A stretch of 64,000 nt of DNA from an uncultured delta proteobacterium (GCA_903911145.1 CAIWCD010000014.1:124001-188000), one strand, 5' to 3'. Positions 1-9,128 are shown, counted from the first letter of the stretch. Program-made: numbers and translations. Notes: generated from the sequence alone by a model not told the origin.

Positions 1-1
1 C

Positions 2-136
2 ACCCCGCTGTCGACGGAGAGTTTCGCAGGCGACGCACGAAGAATGGCCGCGGAAGTCCGGGCCCTGTTCGTCGAGCCAGCCGACGCTCCTTCGATGAGC
101 TCCTCTGCCGCAGGCAACCTGACTTCGGAACGTTGA
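2..136 (+). CDS. C-terminal fragment of an unidentified protein, cut by window edge
   Basis: An open frame runs in from the window edge for 44 codons and stops at the TGA at 134-136, which overlaps the ATG of the next gene by one base. The visible tail is alanine- and serine-rich with no recognisable domain. The overlap and shared direction suggest it is the upstream member of the aryl-polyene operon. APE clusters often have an acyltransferase near the carrier proteins, but nothing visible here identifies one, so the function is left open. Confidence 0.5.
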   Translation, partial: TPLSTESFAGDARRMAAEVRALFVEPADAPSMSSSAAGNLTSER

Positions 137-438
137 TGACGACGCCCAATCCCGCAACCCCCGCGTTCGAGCTTGAGATGAAGAAGCTCATCGTCGAAGC
201 GCTGATGCTCACCGATGTGAAGGCCGAGGAGATCGACAGCGCTGCGCCGCTGTTCGGAACAGGGCTCGGCCTCGATTCGATCGACGCGCTCGAGCTGGCG
301 ATCGCCATTGGCAAGCGCTACCGGGTGAAGTTCAGCTCCGACGACAACTCCAACCGCGACACGTTCCGCTCCGTGCAGGCGCTCGCTGAGTATGTCGCGC
401 GTTCCATTCCCGCCGCAGCCCCCGAGGTCTCGCAATGA
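136..438 (+). CDS. Acyl carrier protein 1 of aryl-polyene cluster
   Basis: A 100-residue acyl carrier protein. The phosphopantetheine attachment serine is Ser48 in a GLDSID motif, set in the usual four-helix ACP length with a short extra N-terminal tail. APE clusters (ApeE/ApeF type) have two carriers, one for starter or chain assembly, and this is the first of a pair. The ATG at 136 overlaps the preceding stop; a TTG at 133 is an alternative. The end overlaps ACP 2 by four bases, so the two are probably translationally coupled. Confidence 0.88.
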   Translation: MTTPNPATPAFELEMKKLIVEALMLTDVKAEEIDSAAPLFGTGLGLDSIDALELAIAIGKRYRVKFSSDDNSNRDTFRSVQALAEYVARSIPAAAPEVSQ

Positions 439-686
439 CGCGCGCGGAGATCGAACTCAAGGTGAGGGAGATGATGGCGCAGACGTTCGAGATGGACATC
501 GAGAAGCTGACGCCTGAAGCGAAGCTGTTCGAGGAGCTCAATCTCGACAGCATCGACGCTGTCGATCTCGTCGTGAAGGTGCAGGAGATCACGGGTCGGC
601 GCGTCGACGCGGCGGACCTGAAGCGCGTGCGGACGGTCAAGGACGTGGTCGATATCCTCGAGCAGCATCTGCAGAAGGTCGCGTAG
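435..686 (+). CDS. Acyl carrier protein 2 of aryl-polyene cluster
   Basis: An 83-residue ACP with the attachment serine Ser39 in LNLDSIDA. It is closer to the standard AcpP length than its neighbour and differs well from it in sequence, so the pair is not a recent duplication. In studied aryl-polyene systems the two ACPs have different jobs in starter loading and chain elongation; which is which cannot be told here. It starts four bases inside ACP 1. Confidence 0.9.
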   Translation: MTRAEIELKVREMMAQTFEMDIEKLTPEAKLFEELNLDSIDAVDLVVKVQEITGRRVDAADLKRVRTVKDVVDILEQHLQKVA

Positions 687-721
687 GCGACCGCGGCTCC
701 TCACACGTTTGCTTCACGCCA

Positions 722-2449
722 ATGAACGCGGATCGCTACAGCCTCGCGGAACGGCACTCGTCGGAATCATTCGTGGCGGTCGGCGCGGAGGGCGCGCGCA
801 CCGCTCGTGAGTTCTGCCAGGACGTCGCGCTGCTCGTGCGCGCATTGGCGCAGCTCTCGCCGCAGACACAGCGGCCGATTCTCGCGATCACCGATCGCTA
901 TCGCTTCGCGGTCGCGCTGCTCGCCTGTTGGTCGAGTGGCCGCGTCGTCGCGCTGCCTCCCAATGGCCAGACCGATCTTCTGCGCAAGCTCGCGCTCGAG
1001 CAGGACGGGCTGCTCATTCATGACGGCGACGCGATCGATGGACTCGACGTTCGCGCCGCGCTCGCGCAGCCTGCGCCCGAGACGGCGTTCGCGCCGTTCG
1101 TGTTGCCCGCGGCCCAGCCTCTCGTCGTCATCTTCACCTCGGGAAGCACCGGCGAGCGCCAGCCGGCAGAGAAGACCGGCGCGCAGCTTCTCGGTGAAGC
1201 AGCGCTGCAGGGGCAGCTCTCCCTGGTTGCTCCGGCGGATCGCGTCCTCGCGACGGTGCCGCCGCAGCACATCTACGGACTGCTCTTCGGCATCCTCGTT
1301 CCGCTCATGCGAGGAGCGGCGTTCTCGCGCGGCACGCCGCTGCACGCTGAGGCGGTCGCGGCCGCGGCGCGCGAGATCGGCGCGACGATTCTCGTCAGTG
1401 TGCCGGCCCATCTGCGCGGACTCGAGGCGCTCAGTTCGACTGCGCTGCCTTCGTCAATTCGCCTGGTGCTCTCCTCTGGCGCCCCTCTCGATGCGCGCAC
1501 GCAGGCGGTGCTCGCGAAGCTCTCGCTCCCGGTGCGCGAGATCCTCGGCTCGACGGAGACGGGCGGAATGGCCGTCCGCGATCCGCTCGTCGATGCGGCG
1601 TGGCGACCTCTTCCGGGTCTGCAGATCGCCGCCGGCGAGGACGGCCAGCTTCTCCTCGATTCACCGTTTCTTCCTCGCGAGGTCGCCAGGCCGCTCGCCT
1701 GCGCCGACCGCATCGAGCTCAATCCCGATGGATCGTTTGCGCACAAGGGGCGCCTCGACGACGTCGTGAAGATCGCCGGCAAGCGGCTCGCGCTGTCCGA
1801 GATGGAGGCGCGGCTGCGCGAGCTTCCGGGCGTGCGCGAGGTGGCGCTCTTCGCGCGTGCGACGGACGTGGCGCGCGGTGCAGAGCTGTTCGCCGTGGTC
1901 GCAGGCGTGGGCCCGACACGCGAGTCGATCCGCGCGGCGCTGTTGCGCTCATTTGATCCGGTCGTGCTCCCGCGCCATCTGCGCATCGTCGAGAAGCTGC
2001 CCGTAGACGCGAACGGCAAGCCGGGCCGTGCGCTCCTGCTGGCCCTCTTCGAGAAGCCGACGCAGGCGGCAGCGGATCCCGAGCACAAGCGATTGTCTCT
2101 CGCGCTGCAGTCCCATGAGCAGCACGGCGCGACCGAACTGTTTCGCCTCGAGGGAGTCGTGCCTGCGGAGCTCCACTGGTTTCGCGGACACTTCGAGGGC
2201 TTCCCCATTCTCGCTGGCGTCGTGCAGCTGCGCGTCCTGGTTCTCGCGGAGTGTCGCCTGCGCTGGCCCGATCTGGGTCCGCTGCGTCGGCTTGCGCGCA
2301 TCAAGTTCCGCAGTCCGATCTCCGCGTCGCAGCAGATCGTGTTGACGCTGCGCCGCGAGCGCTCGTCTGCATCCGTGCAGTACGAGATCACGCGCGGCGG
2401 CAACTCCTGCAGCTCAGGGATGCTCGAGTTCGAACCGGTGGCGCCGTGA
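722..2449 (+). CDS. Aryl-CoA/ACP AMP-ligase fused to hotdog dehydratase
   Basis: A 575-residue two-domain protein. Residues about 20-440 are an ANL-family acyl-adenylating domain with a P-loop of the FTSGSTGE type and a C-terminal GK lysine (NGKPG). Residues about 455-575 resemble a FabZ-like hotdog domain, with an HWFRGHFEG motif followed by PILAGV. In APE clusters the ligase (ApeH-like) activates 4-hydroxybenzoate or coumarate-like starters and a dehydratase (ApeI-like) forms the conjugated double bonds; here both are in one chain. The ligase part is shorter than acetyl-CoA synthetases, as expected for this group. The next gene overlaps it by four bases. Confidence 0.85.
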   Translation: MNADRYSLAERHSSESFVAVGAEGARTAREFCQDVALLVRALAQLSPQTQRPILAITDRYRFAVALLACWSSGRVVALPPNGQTDLLRKLALEQDGLLIHDGDAIDGLDVRAALAQPAPETAFAPFVLPAAQPLVVIFTSGSTGERQPAEKTGAQLLGEAALQGQLSLVAPADRVLATVPPQHIYGLLFGILVPLMRGAAFSRGTPLHAEAVAAAAREIGATILVSVPAHLRGLEALSSTALPSSIRLVLSSGAPLDARTQAVLAKLSLPVREILGSTETGGMAVRDPLVDAAWRPLPGLQIAAGEDGQLLLDSPFLPREVARPLACADRIELNPDGSFAHKGRLDDVVKIAGKRLALSEMEARLRELPGVREVALFARATDVARGAELFAVVAGVGPTRESIRAALLRSFDPVVLPRHLRIVEKLPVDANGKPGRALLLALFEKPTQAAADPEHKRLSLALQSHEQHGATELFRLEGVVPAELHWFRGHFEGFPILAGVVQLRVLVLAECRLRWPDLGPLRRLARIKFRSPISASQQIVLTLRRERSSASVQYEITRGGNSCSSGMLEFEPVAP

Positions 2450-3195
2450 CGTCGCAGCCAGTGCGTGCCTGCATTCTCATTCCCACCTTCAACAATCCCG
2501 ACACGATTCGCCGCGTCGTCGAAGCGGCGCGCCTGCTCGTGCCCGACGTGCTGGTGGTCGACGATGGAAGCGCAGAGGCGGGTCGCAGCGCGGTCGCGAG
2601 CCTCGCGCTGGAGAAGCTCGCGCACGTCGTTCATCGAGAGAAGAACGGCGGCAAGGGCGCGGCGGTGAAGACCGGATTTGCGCAAGCGCAACGGCTCGGC
2701 TTCACGCACGCGCTGCAGGTGGACGCAGACGGGCAGCACAACCTCGACGACATCCCCGCGTTCCTCGCGGCCGCGCGCGCGCAGCCTGACGCGCTTGTTC
2801 TCGGCTGCCCGCTCTTCGACGCGAGCGCACCCACAGGCCGCAAGGTCGGTCGCTTGATCACGATCTTCTGGACCACGCTGGAGACGGGCGGTCGCACGAT
2901 CGTCGATCCGATGTGCGGCTTCCGCGTCTATCCCGTTGCGAGCGCGCTCGCTGCCAGCGCGGGCACGGGCGATCGGATGGACTTCGACATCGAGATCGCC
3001 GTGCGCATGGTCTGGGCCGGCGCGCCGACGATCAACCTGCCGACCAAAGTGCGCTACCTGCGCGCCGACGAGGGCGGCGTGTCCCACTTTCATCTCTTCT
3101 GGGACAACGTGCGCATCAGCTGGATGCACACGCGCCTCGTCGTGCGCGCGATCCTGCGCGTGCTCTCCTGGCCTGTGCGTCGGCTGCGCGCATGA
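2446..3195 (+). CDS. Family 2 glycosyltransferase of aryl-polyene cluster
   Basis: A 249-residue GT-A fold glycosyltransferase. It has an N-terminal LIPTFNN start, a VVDDGS nucleotide-binding motif and a DADGQ metal site typical of GT2 dolichyl-phosphate-mannose-synthase-like enzymes. There is no membrane domain beyond a short basic C-terminal helix. The GTG start at 2446 gives a four-base overlap with the ligase gene. GT2 enzymes in APE clusters are thought to attach a sugar that links the polyene to a lipid anchor; the sugar is unknown. Confidence 0.85.
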   Translation: MTSQPVRACILIPTFNNPDTIRRVVEAARLLVPDVLVVDDGSAEAGRSAVASLALEKLAHVVHREKNGGKGAAVKTGFAQAQRLGFTHALQVDADGQHNLDDIPAFLAAARAQPDALVLGCPLFDASAPTGRKVGRLITIFWTTLETGGRTIVDPMCGFRVYPVASALAASAGTGDRMDFDIEIAVRMVWAGAPTINLPTKVRYLRADEGGVSHFHLFWDNVRISWMHTRLVVRAILRVLSWPVRRLRA

Positions 3196-4088
3196 CCGGG
3201 CGCAACTGGCTCTCGACTGCCGAGCGCGGCTCGATCCTCGGCATCCGCTTCATGGTCGCGCTCTGCGGCTTCGTCGGCAGGCCAGCAGCGCGGTTCGTGC
3301 TTAAGTTCGTTGCGCTCTACTACCTGCTCTTCGCCACGCAGGCCCGTCGCGCGTCGCGCAGCTTCCTGCGCAGATTCCACGCCCGCGTCACGCTGTCGAT
3401 GATCTACCGACACATCCTCAACTTCGCCGAGGTCGCGCTCGATCGCGTGTTTCTCCTCCGCGGGCAGTTCGAGCTCTTCGAGGTCTCGTCGAACGGATTC
3501 GAGCACATGCGCAAGCTGCGGGAGGAAAAGCGCGGTGCGATTCTCCTCGGCGCGCACCTCGGCAGTTTCGAAGCGATGCGTCTCTGTGCGGGCAAGCGCG
3601 AAGTGCCGATCAACATCATCACGTATCGAGGCAACGCCCGCATGCTCAACAGCGTCCTCGCTGCGGTGAGCCCGGGTGCACAGAGCCGCTTCATCGAGCT
3701 GACGCCGGGAGACGTGAACTCGATCCTGCGCGTGAAGGAGCTGATCGAGGCGGGCGAGATGGTCGCGATTCTCGGCGATCGCGCGGAGCTCGACGCGAAG
3801 GCCGTCGCGGTCGATTTCTTCGGTGCGAAGGCTCGTTTCCCCTCGGGCCTGTTCGTGCTCGCGGCGACGCTGCGCTGCCCGGTCTATCTGACGTTCTCGA
3901 TCTACCGCAGCCCCAACCGCTACGAGTTCTTCTGCGAGTCGTTCGCCGAGCAGATCGAGCTGCCGCGCGGCGACCGGGAAGCGGCACTGCTCGACACCGT
4001 GCAGCGATATGCGAAAAGGCTCGAGCATTACTGCCGCATGGAGCCGGGGAATTGGTTCAACTTCTACGATTTCTGGAACGAGAGCTAA
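3192..4088 (+). CDS. LpxL-like lysophospholipid acyltransferase
   Basis: A 298-residue member of the LPLAT/LpxL (HtrB) family. One N-terminal hydrophobic helix (about residues 15-50) is followed by the HX4E catalytic motif in AHLGSFEA, and a GDRAE segment lies further on. In APE clusters such enzymes are proposed to acylate the sugar-linked polyene so that it can anchor in the outer membrane. It starts four bases before the glycosyltransferase ends, and the lyase gene follows directly. Confidence 0.85.
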   Translation: MTGRNWLSTAERGSILGIRFMVALCGFVGRPAARFVLKFVALYYLLFATQARRASRSFLRRFHARVTLSMIYRHILNFAEVALDRVFLLRGQFELFEVSSNGFEHMRKLREEKRGAILLGAHLGSFEAMRLCAGKREVPINIITYRGNARMLNSVLAAVSPGAQSRFIELTPGDVNSILRVKELIEAGEMVAILGDRAELDAKAVAVDFFGAKARFPSGLFVLAATLRCPVYLTFSIYRSPNRYEFFCESFAEQIELPRGDREAALLDTVQRYAKRLEHYCRMEPGNWFNFYDFWNES

Positions 4089-5633
4089 GTGGACGAGCGA
4101 GCTGAAGTGACGGTCGGACTTGCGCCGCTGACGATCGAGCAGGTGCTCTCGCTCGCGCGCGGAAATGCGCGCCCAGCGCTGCCGCGCGATACTTCGTGGT
4201 CCACGCAGATCGAGCGTGGCGTCAACGCGATCGCCACGCGGGTTGCAGCTGGCGAGGTGATCTACGGCGTCAGCACGGGCGTCGGCGACTCCTGCGAGAC
4301 GATGGTTCCGGCAGCGTTTGTTCGTGATCTGCAAATCAACCTCGTGCGCTTCCACGGCTGCGGAGTGGGGCGGCTGCTGACGCCGCTTGAGTCCGGCGCG
4401 GTGGTCGCGGTGCGCCTCGCATCGCTCACGCGCGGCTGGTCGGCCGTGCGGCCAGAACTTCTGCAAGGCCTTTGCGATCTGCTCGCGCATCGGCTCCTGC
4501 CCTGCATCCCCGCGCAGGGATCCGTCGGCGCGAGCGGGGATCTCACTCCGCTCTCGTATCTCGCGGCGGTGCTCACCGGCGACCGCGAGGTCTATGTCGA
4601 TGGACACCCCGCCGCGGCTCGAGAGGCGCTCGCGCGCGCGGGCCTTGTGCCTCTGCAACTGCAAGCGAAGGAAGCGCTCGCGATCATGAATGGCACGAGC
4701 GTGATGACCGCGCTCGCGTGCGTGGCGTTCGAGCAGTCGATGCGGCTTGCGCGCCTCTCTGCAGCGCTCACCGCGATGGCCTCGGACGTGACGCAGGGGA
4801 ACCAGGCCCACTTCGATGATCGGCTCTTCGCCGCCAAGCCGCATCCGGGCCAGCGAGCCGCCGCGCGCTGGATCGCAAGCGACATCGCCTACGACGCGAA
4901 GACGAGGCGCAGTGTCGACCGCGTGCAGGATCGCTATTCGATTCGCTGCGCACCGCACGTCATCGGTGTGCTGCTCGATGCAGCGCCGTTTCTGCGCTCG
5001 ACGCTCGAGATTGAAATCAACAGCGCCAACGACAATCCGCTCGTTGATCCCGAGACGGGCGAGGTGCTGCATGGCGGAAATTTCTACGGCGGCCACGTCT
5101 GTCTCGCGATGGATCTGCTGAAGAACACCGTCGCGAATCTGGCCGATCTGCTCGACCGGCAGATGGCGCTCATCTGCAACCCGGCGATGAACCAGGGCGG
5201 GCTTGCCGCGAATCTCGTCGCGCGCACCGAGGCCGACGGCGCCGCGCATCACGGCTTCAAGGCGATGCAGATCACGACCTCTGCGCTGGCCGCCGAGGCG
5301 CTCAAGCTGACGATGCCCGCGAGCGCCTTCTCGCGGAGCACCGAGTGCCACAACCAGGACAAGGTCAGCATGGGCACCATCGCCGCGCGCGACTGCCTGA
5401 CGATTCTTGAACTCACCGAGACGGTGGCCGCGATCCATCTGCTCGCGCTCTGCCAGGCGGTCGATCTTCGCGGCCTCGCTGCGTGCGGTCCGCGTGCGCG
5501 CACGCTGCATGCGGCCGTGCGCGCGCTGGTGCCAGTGAACCTCGCGGATCGCCGGATGGATGGCGACATCGCGCGCGTGCTCGAGGCGATGCGCAGCAAT
5601 GCACTCCCCATCGGAAAGTGTGAGCTGCCATGA
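4089..5633 (+). CDS. Aromatic amino acid (histidine/tyrosine/phenylalanine) ammonia-lyase
   Basis: A 514-residue ammonia-lyase of the HAL/PAL/TAL family, normal length. The Ala148-Ser149-Gly150 triad in GASGDLTPLSY forms the MIO electrophile. YGVSTGVG near the N-terminus and NQGGLAAN later are family signatures. The substrate-selecting pair, usually Ser-His in bacterial histidine lyases, reads Phe-His here (VRFHGCGVG). With the pigment context this favours an aromatic substrate such as tyrosine, giving coumarate as starter, as in flexirubin clusters; the exact substrate is inference. A GTG at 4107 is an alternative start to the GTG at 4089. Confidence 0.88.
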   Translation: MDERAEVTVGLAPLTIEQVLSLARGNARPALPRDTSWSTQIERGVNAIATRVAAGEVIYGVSTGVGDSCETMVPAAFVRDLQINLVRFHGCGVGRLLTPLESGAVVAVRLASLTRGWSAVRPELLQGLCDLLAHRLLPCIPAQGSVGASGDLTPLSYLAAVLTGDREVYVDGHPAAAREALARAGLVPLQLQAKEALAIMNGTSVMTALACVAFEQSMRLARLSAALTAMASDVTQGNQAHFDDRLFAAKPHPGQRAAARWIASDIAYDAKTRRSVDRVQDRYSIRCAPHVIGVLLDAAPFLRSTLEIEINSANDNPLVDPETGEVLHGGNFYGGHVCLAMDLLKNTVANLADLLDRQMALICNPAMNQGGLAANLVARTEADGAAHHGFKAMQITTSALAAEALKLTMPASAFSRSTECHNQDKVSMGTIAARDCLTILELTETVAAIHLLALCQAVDLRGLAACGPRARTLHAAVRALVPVNLADRRMDGDIARVLEAMRSNALPIGKCELP

Positions 5634-6064
5634 GCCGCACTCCGGAGAAACACGCGAAGGTCTCGGTCGAGCTGACCGTGCCGTTCCACGACGTCGATCC
5701 GCTGCACATCGTCTGGCACGGGAACTACCTCAAGTATCTCGAGATCGCGCGCACGGAGCTGATGCGCTCGCGCGGGCTCGACATTCCGCAGATCGTCGAG
5801 CTGGGATTCCGCCAGGTGGTCATCGAGGTGAAGTGCCGCTACGCGCATCCGCTCCGATATGGCGAGCGGTTCCGCGTCGACGCCTGGTTCAACGACATCG
5901 AGCACCGGCTCAACATCGGCTTCGAGATCTTCAATCTCAGCCAGGAGGGCCAGCGCGCGCTGCACGGCCACTGCATCCTCGTCACCACCGACGCGGCCGG
6001 GCGCATGCTCCTCGAGACCCCGCCGGCGCTCTGCGCGCTGCTGGGCGAGAAGCGAGACGTTTGA
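5630..6064 (+). CDS. 4HBT-family acyl thioesterase
   Basis: A 144-residue hotdog thioesterase of the YbgC/4-hydroxybenzoyl-CoA type. The motif FHDVDPLHIVWHGNY carries the conserved catalytic Asp and the downstream His-x-x-Tyr. APE clusters encode such a thioesterase (ApeK-like), thought to release or proofread acyl-ACP intermediates. It overlaps the lyase by four bases, and the LolA-like gene begins on its stop codon. Confidence 0.88.
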   Translation: MSRTPEKHAKVSVELTVPFHDVDPLHIVWHGNYLKYLEIARTELMRSRGLDIPQIVELGFRQVVIEVKCRYAHPLRYGERFRVDAWFNDIEHRLNIGFEIFNLSQEGQRALHGHCILVTTDAAGRMLLETPPALCALLGEKRDV

Positions 6065-6771
6065 TGCCGGGCCTTCGCGCACTCTCGATGACCGCGCCGT
6101 GTGCGCTGCTGTTGCTCTCTGGAGGCGTGCTGGCGCAGAGTGACAAAGTTACACACGGTGTCACAGTGTCACAGGTGGCCGCGGCGCCGACCGGCCCTGC
6201 CTCGTCGCTGACCATCGACTCGTTGATGGCCGAATTTCGCGCGGTCGAGGGGCTCGAGGCGCAGTTTCGCGAAGAGAAGAAGATGGCCATCCTCGCCGTC
6301 CCGCTCGTCAGCGAAGGCACGATCGACTTCGCCGCGCCGGACCGCCTCGTGCGGGAGACCACGAGCCCCGCGGTGTCGAAGCTGCTGGTCGATTCGAAAC
6401 AGCTGCGCTTCTCCGACGTCGGAGGCAGCCAGTCGATTCCTCTCGAGGGAAATCCGGTCGTGCGGCTGTTCGTCGATGCCTTCGTAAAGGTGCTCGCCGG
6501 CGATCGCGCAGCGCTCGAGAAGATCTTTGCCATCGAACTGCACGCGGTTGGCAAGGGCTGGTCGATGACGTTGACGCCGCGGCTCGAGCCGATGAAGTCG
6601 GTGATCGCGCGCATGCAACTCGACGGGAGCGGCGTGGTGATGAGCCAGATGCGGCTCATCGAGGTGGAAGGCGACGAGACGGTCACCGTCTTTCGCGCGG
6701 TGAACACGCACCGCCGCTTCTCGGCGGAGGAGAGTGCGCGGATCTTCGGCGCTCCGAGTCCTTCGCGATGA
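6064..6771 (+). CDS. LolA-like periplasmic carrier protein
   Basis: A 235-residue secreted protein. The first 25 residues form a signal peptide ending near VLAQS. The rest matches the LolA-like outer membrane lipoprotein carrier family found in APE clusters: a beta-rich fold that reads out variable hydrophobic ligands. It probably shuttles the polyene lipid across the periplasm between the MMPL pump and the outer membrane. The ATG overlaps the thioesterase stop by one base. The start of the mature region contains a tandem TGTCACAG repeat (6159-6174). Confidence 0.82.
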   Translation: MPGLRALSMTAPCALLLLSGGVLAQSDKVTHGVTVSQVAAAPTGPASSLTIDSLMAEFRAVEGLEAQFREEKKMAILAVPLVSEGTIDFAAPDRLVRETTSPAVSKLLVDSKQLRFSDVGGSQSIPLEGNPVVRLFVDAFVKVLAGDRAALEKIFAIELHAVGKGWSMTLTPRLEPMKSVIARMQLDGSGVVMSQMRLIEVEGDETVTVFRAVNTHRRFSAEESARIFGAPSPSR

Positions 6772-9128
6772 ACGACCGCGCCCGCATTGCGCTTGGCTTC
6801 GCGCTGCTCGTCGCGCTGGGCATCTTCTGCGCGCTGCGGATGCGCGTCACCACCGACATCACCTATTTTCTTCCCAGCTCGGAGGACAAGCAGCTCGCCG
6901 AAATTTCGCGAGAGCTGCTCGATTCACCGCTGACGCGCAGCATGATCCTCAGCGTCGAAGCGCCCGATCGCGCGCGCGCTGTCGCGGCGGGAAAGTCGCT
7001 CGCGACCGCGCTGCGCGCCGATCCGGAGATCGCCTGGTTGCGCAGCGGTCCGGGGCCCGACATCGCCGAGACGTTCTACCGTCTGTTCTTCCCGCATCGC
7101 TTTCAGCTGCTCTCCAGTGAGCCAGAGCGCGAACTTCCCGCTCGCTACGCGGATGCAGGGCTCGCGAGCGCCGCGCAGGAGCTGCGCGCAAAGCTCTCCT
7201 CTCCTCTCGGCGCACTTCTCAAGCGCCTCGCCGGCGATGACCCGCTGCTCGCGTTCCAGGTGCAACTCGGGCGTCTGCAGTCGGCGCAGGAGGGCTCGCT
7301 TGCCGTCGAGGACGATCAGTTCGTCACCGCCGATGGGCGCCACGCAATCCTCTTTCTCGCCACGCGCGGCTCGCCCTTCGATGGTGCATCGCAGAGGCCG
7401 CTGCTTCTGCGCATCCGCAGCGCGTTCGACGCGATCAACGCGGCTGCCGGCGGTGCGCTCGCGCTGGAGGAGAGCGGCGTAAATCGATTCGCGGTCGACT
7501 CCGAGCGGATCGTTCGCGCCGACATCGATCGCATCAGCATCGTCTCGACGCTTGCGATCGTCGCGCTCTTCCTCTTCCTCTTTCGCTCTCTGCGCATGCT
7601 GCTTCTCGCGCTCGTCCCGCTGGTCGCGGGCTTTGCGACGGCGACGGCGGCCGTGCTCTGCGTGAACGGGACGCTGCACGGGCTGACGCTCGCGTTTGGC
7701 TCGACGCTGCTTGGCGTCTGCATCGACTACCCGATCCTCTTCCTCAACCACCACGTGCTCGAGGGGGATGCGCAAGGCGCATGGGCGACGCTGCGGCGTA
7801 TTCGTGCGGCGCTGCTGCTCGGTGCGTTCACCACGCTCGGTGGATTTGCCGGGCTTGCCTGGACCACCTTTCCCGGCATGCGGCAGATGGCACTGTTCGC
7901 GAGCGCAGGAATTCTCGGAGCGCTCGCGGCAAGTCTCTGGCTGCTTCCGGCTCTCGTCGGGCGCGCTCCCGTGGTCGTGCCGGTGCACCGCGGGATCTCG
8001 CACAGGCTCGGCCAGCTTCTCGAATCGATGCGCAGCCGCCGCAAGCTGCTTGCGCTCATTCCCCTCGGTGCGCTCGCGCTCTGTGCTGTCGGTCTGCCGC
8101 GGCTGCATTGGGATGACGATCTCTCCGCGATGCAGCGGCCGAGCGGGACGCTGCTGGCTGAGGATGAACGCGTGCGCGCGCAGGTGTCGCGCATGGACAC
8201 GGGCCGCTTCGTGATCGCGATGGGCACGACAGAGGAGGCCGCGCTGCAGGCCAACGATCGGGTGTTCAGCGCACTCGTCGAAGCGCGCACGCACGGGCTG
8301 CTCGAGGATTTCCGTTCGCTGCACACGTTGCTCTTCTCGGCCGAGTTGCAGCAGCGCAACCAGGCCCAACTCGCGCAGTCCCCGCAGCTCTTTGCGCGCA
8401 CGTCGACGGCTCTCGAGAAGGAGGGCTTCCGCGCAGAAGGCTTTCACGGATTCGCGAGCGCACTTTCCGCTCCTCCACCCGAACCGCTCTCTGCCTCCGC
8501 GATCGCCGACTCGTCTCTCGGTGATCTGATCGCGCCGTTTCGCGTGAGGCTCGGCGATGAGTTCGCGGTCCTCACGTTCCTGCGCGGCGTGCGCGATCCC
8601 TCAGCGCTCTCGGCCGCGATCGCGCCGCTCGCCGGCGTGCGCTATTTTGATCAAGGCGCGTTTCTCTCCTCGGCCTACGGCAGATATCGCGCGCGCGCCA
8701 CGCAGCTGATCGGCGGCGGGCTCCTCTTCGTCTTCGCGATGCTCTTCGCCTACTACCGGCGAACCGGTCCTTCGCTCGCGGCCGGCGTCCCTGGTGTGCT
8801 CGCGGCGATCACTGCGCTCGCGCTGCTCGGACTCTTCGGCATTCACGCCAATCTGCTCCACGTCGTCTCGCTGCTCCTGGTGGTGAGCGTCGGCGAGGAC
8901 TACGCGATCTTCCTCGTCGCCAGCGCCGACCGTGCCAATGAACTCGAGGCGAGCGCGATGAGCGTGGCTCTCTGCTGCCTATGCGGAATGCTCAGCTTCG
9001 GCCTGCTCGCGCTCTCGGAGATCCCGGCACTGCGCGCGATCGGACTGACCACGACGCTGGGGATCCTGCTCAGTCTCATCCTCGCGCCGACGGCGCTGCT
9101 GCTTCTCCCTCGAACGGAGGCGCGATGA
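6768..9128 (+). CDS. MMPL/RND-family exporter of aryl-polyene cluster
   Basis: A 786-residue inner-membrane transporter with the two-repeat RND/MMPL plan: one N-terminal helix, a soluble periplasmic loop (about residues 30-240), five helices (about 245-400), another helix near 425, a second soluble loop, then five C-terminal helices. A GEDYAIF segment near residue 710 sits in the second transmembrane half where RND proton-relay residues lie. APE clusters encode such a pump (ApeM-like). It overlaps genes on both sides by four bases. Confidence 0.88.
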   Translation: MNDRARIALGFALLVALGIFCALRMRVTTDITYFLPSSEDKQLAEISRELLDSPLTRSMILSVEAPDRARAVAAGKSLATALRADPEIAWLRSGPGPDIAETFYRLFFPHRFQLLSSEPERELPARYADAGLASAAQELRAKLSSPLGALLKRLAGDDPLLAFQVQLGRLQSAQEGSLAVEDDQFVTADGRHAILFLATRGSPFDGASQRPLLLRIRSAFDAINAAAGGALALEESGVNRFAVDSERIVRADIDRISIVSTLAIVALFLFLFRSLRMLLLALVPLVAGFATATAAVLCVNGTLHGLTLAFGSTLLGVCIDYPILFLNHHVLEGDAQGAWATLRRIRAALLLGAFTTLGGFAGLAWTTFPGMRQMALFASAGILGALAASLWLLPALVGRAPVVVPVHRGISHRLGQLLESMRSRRKLLALIPLGALALCAVGLPRLHWDDDLSAMQRPSGTLLAEDERVRAQVSRMDTGRFVIAMGTTEEAALQANDRVFSALVEARTHGLLEDFRSLHTLLFSAELQQRNQAQLAQSPQLFARTSTALEKEGFRAEGFHGFASALSAPPPEPLSASAIADSSLGDLIAPFRVRLGDEFAVLTFLRGVRDPSALSAAIAPLAGVRYFDQGAFLSSAYGRYRARATQLIGGGLLFVFAMLFAYYRRTGPSLAAGVPGVLAAITALALLGLFGIHANLLHVVSLLLVVSVGEDYAIFLVASADRANELEASAMSVALCCLCGMLSFGLLALSEIPALRAIGLTTTLGILLSLILAPTALLLLPRTEAR

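Noticed and set aside
3090-5510. An 806-residue open frame on the - strand opposite the acyltransferase and ammonia-lyase genes
   Set aside because: It is arginine-rich low-complexity sequence without a domain and lies fully antisense to two genes with clear family motifs; such frames are a by-product of high GC content.
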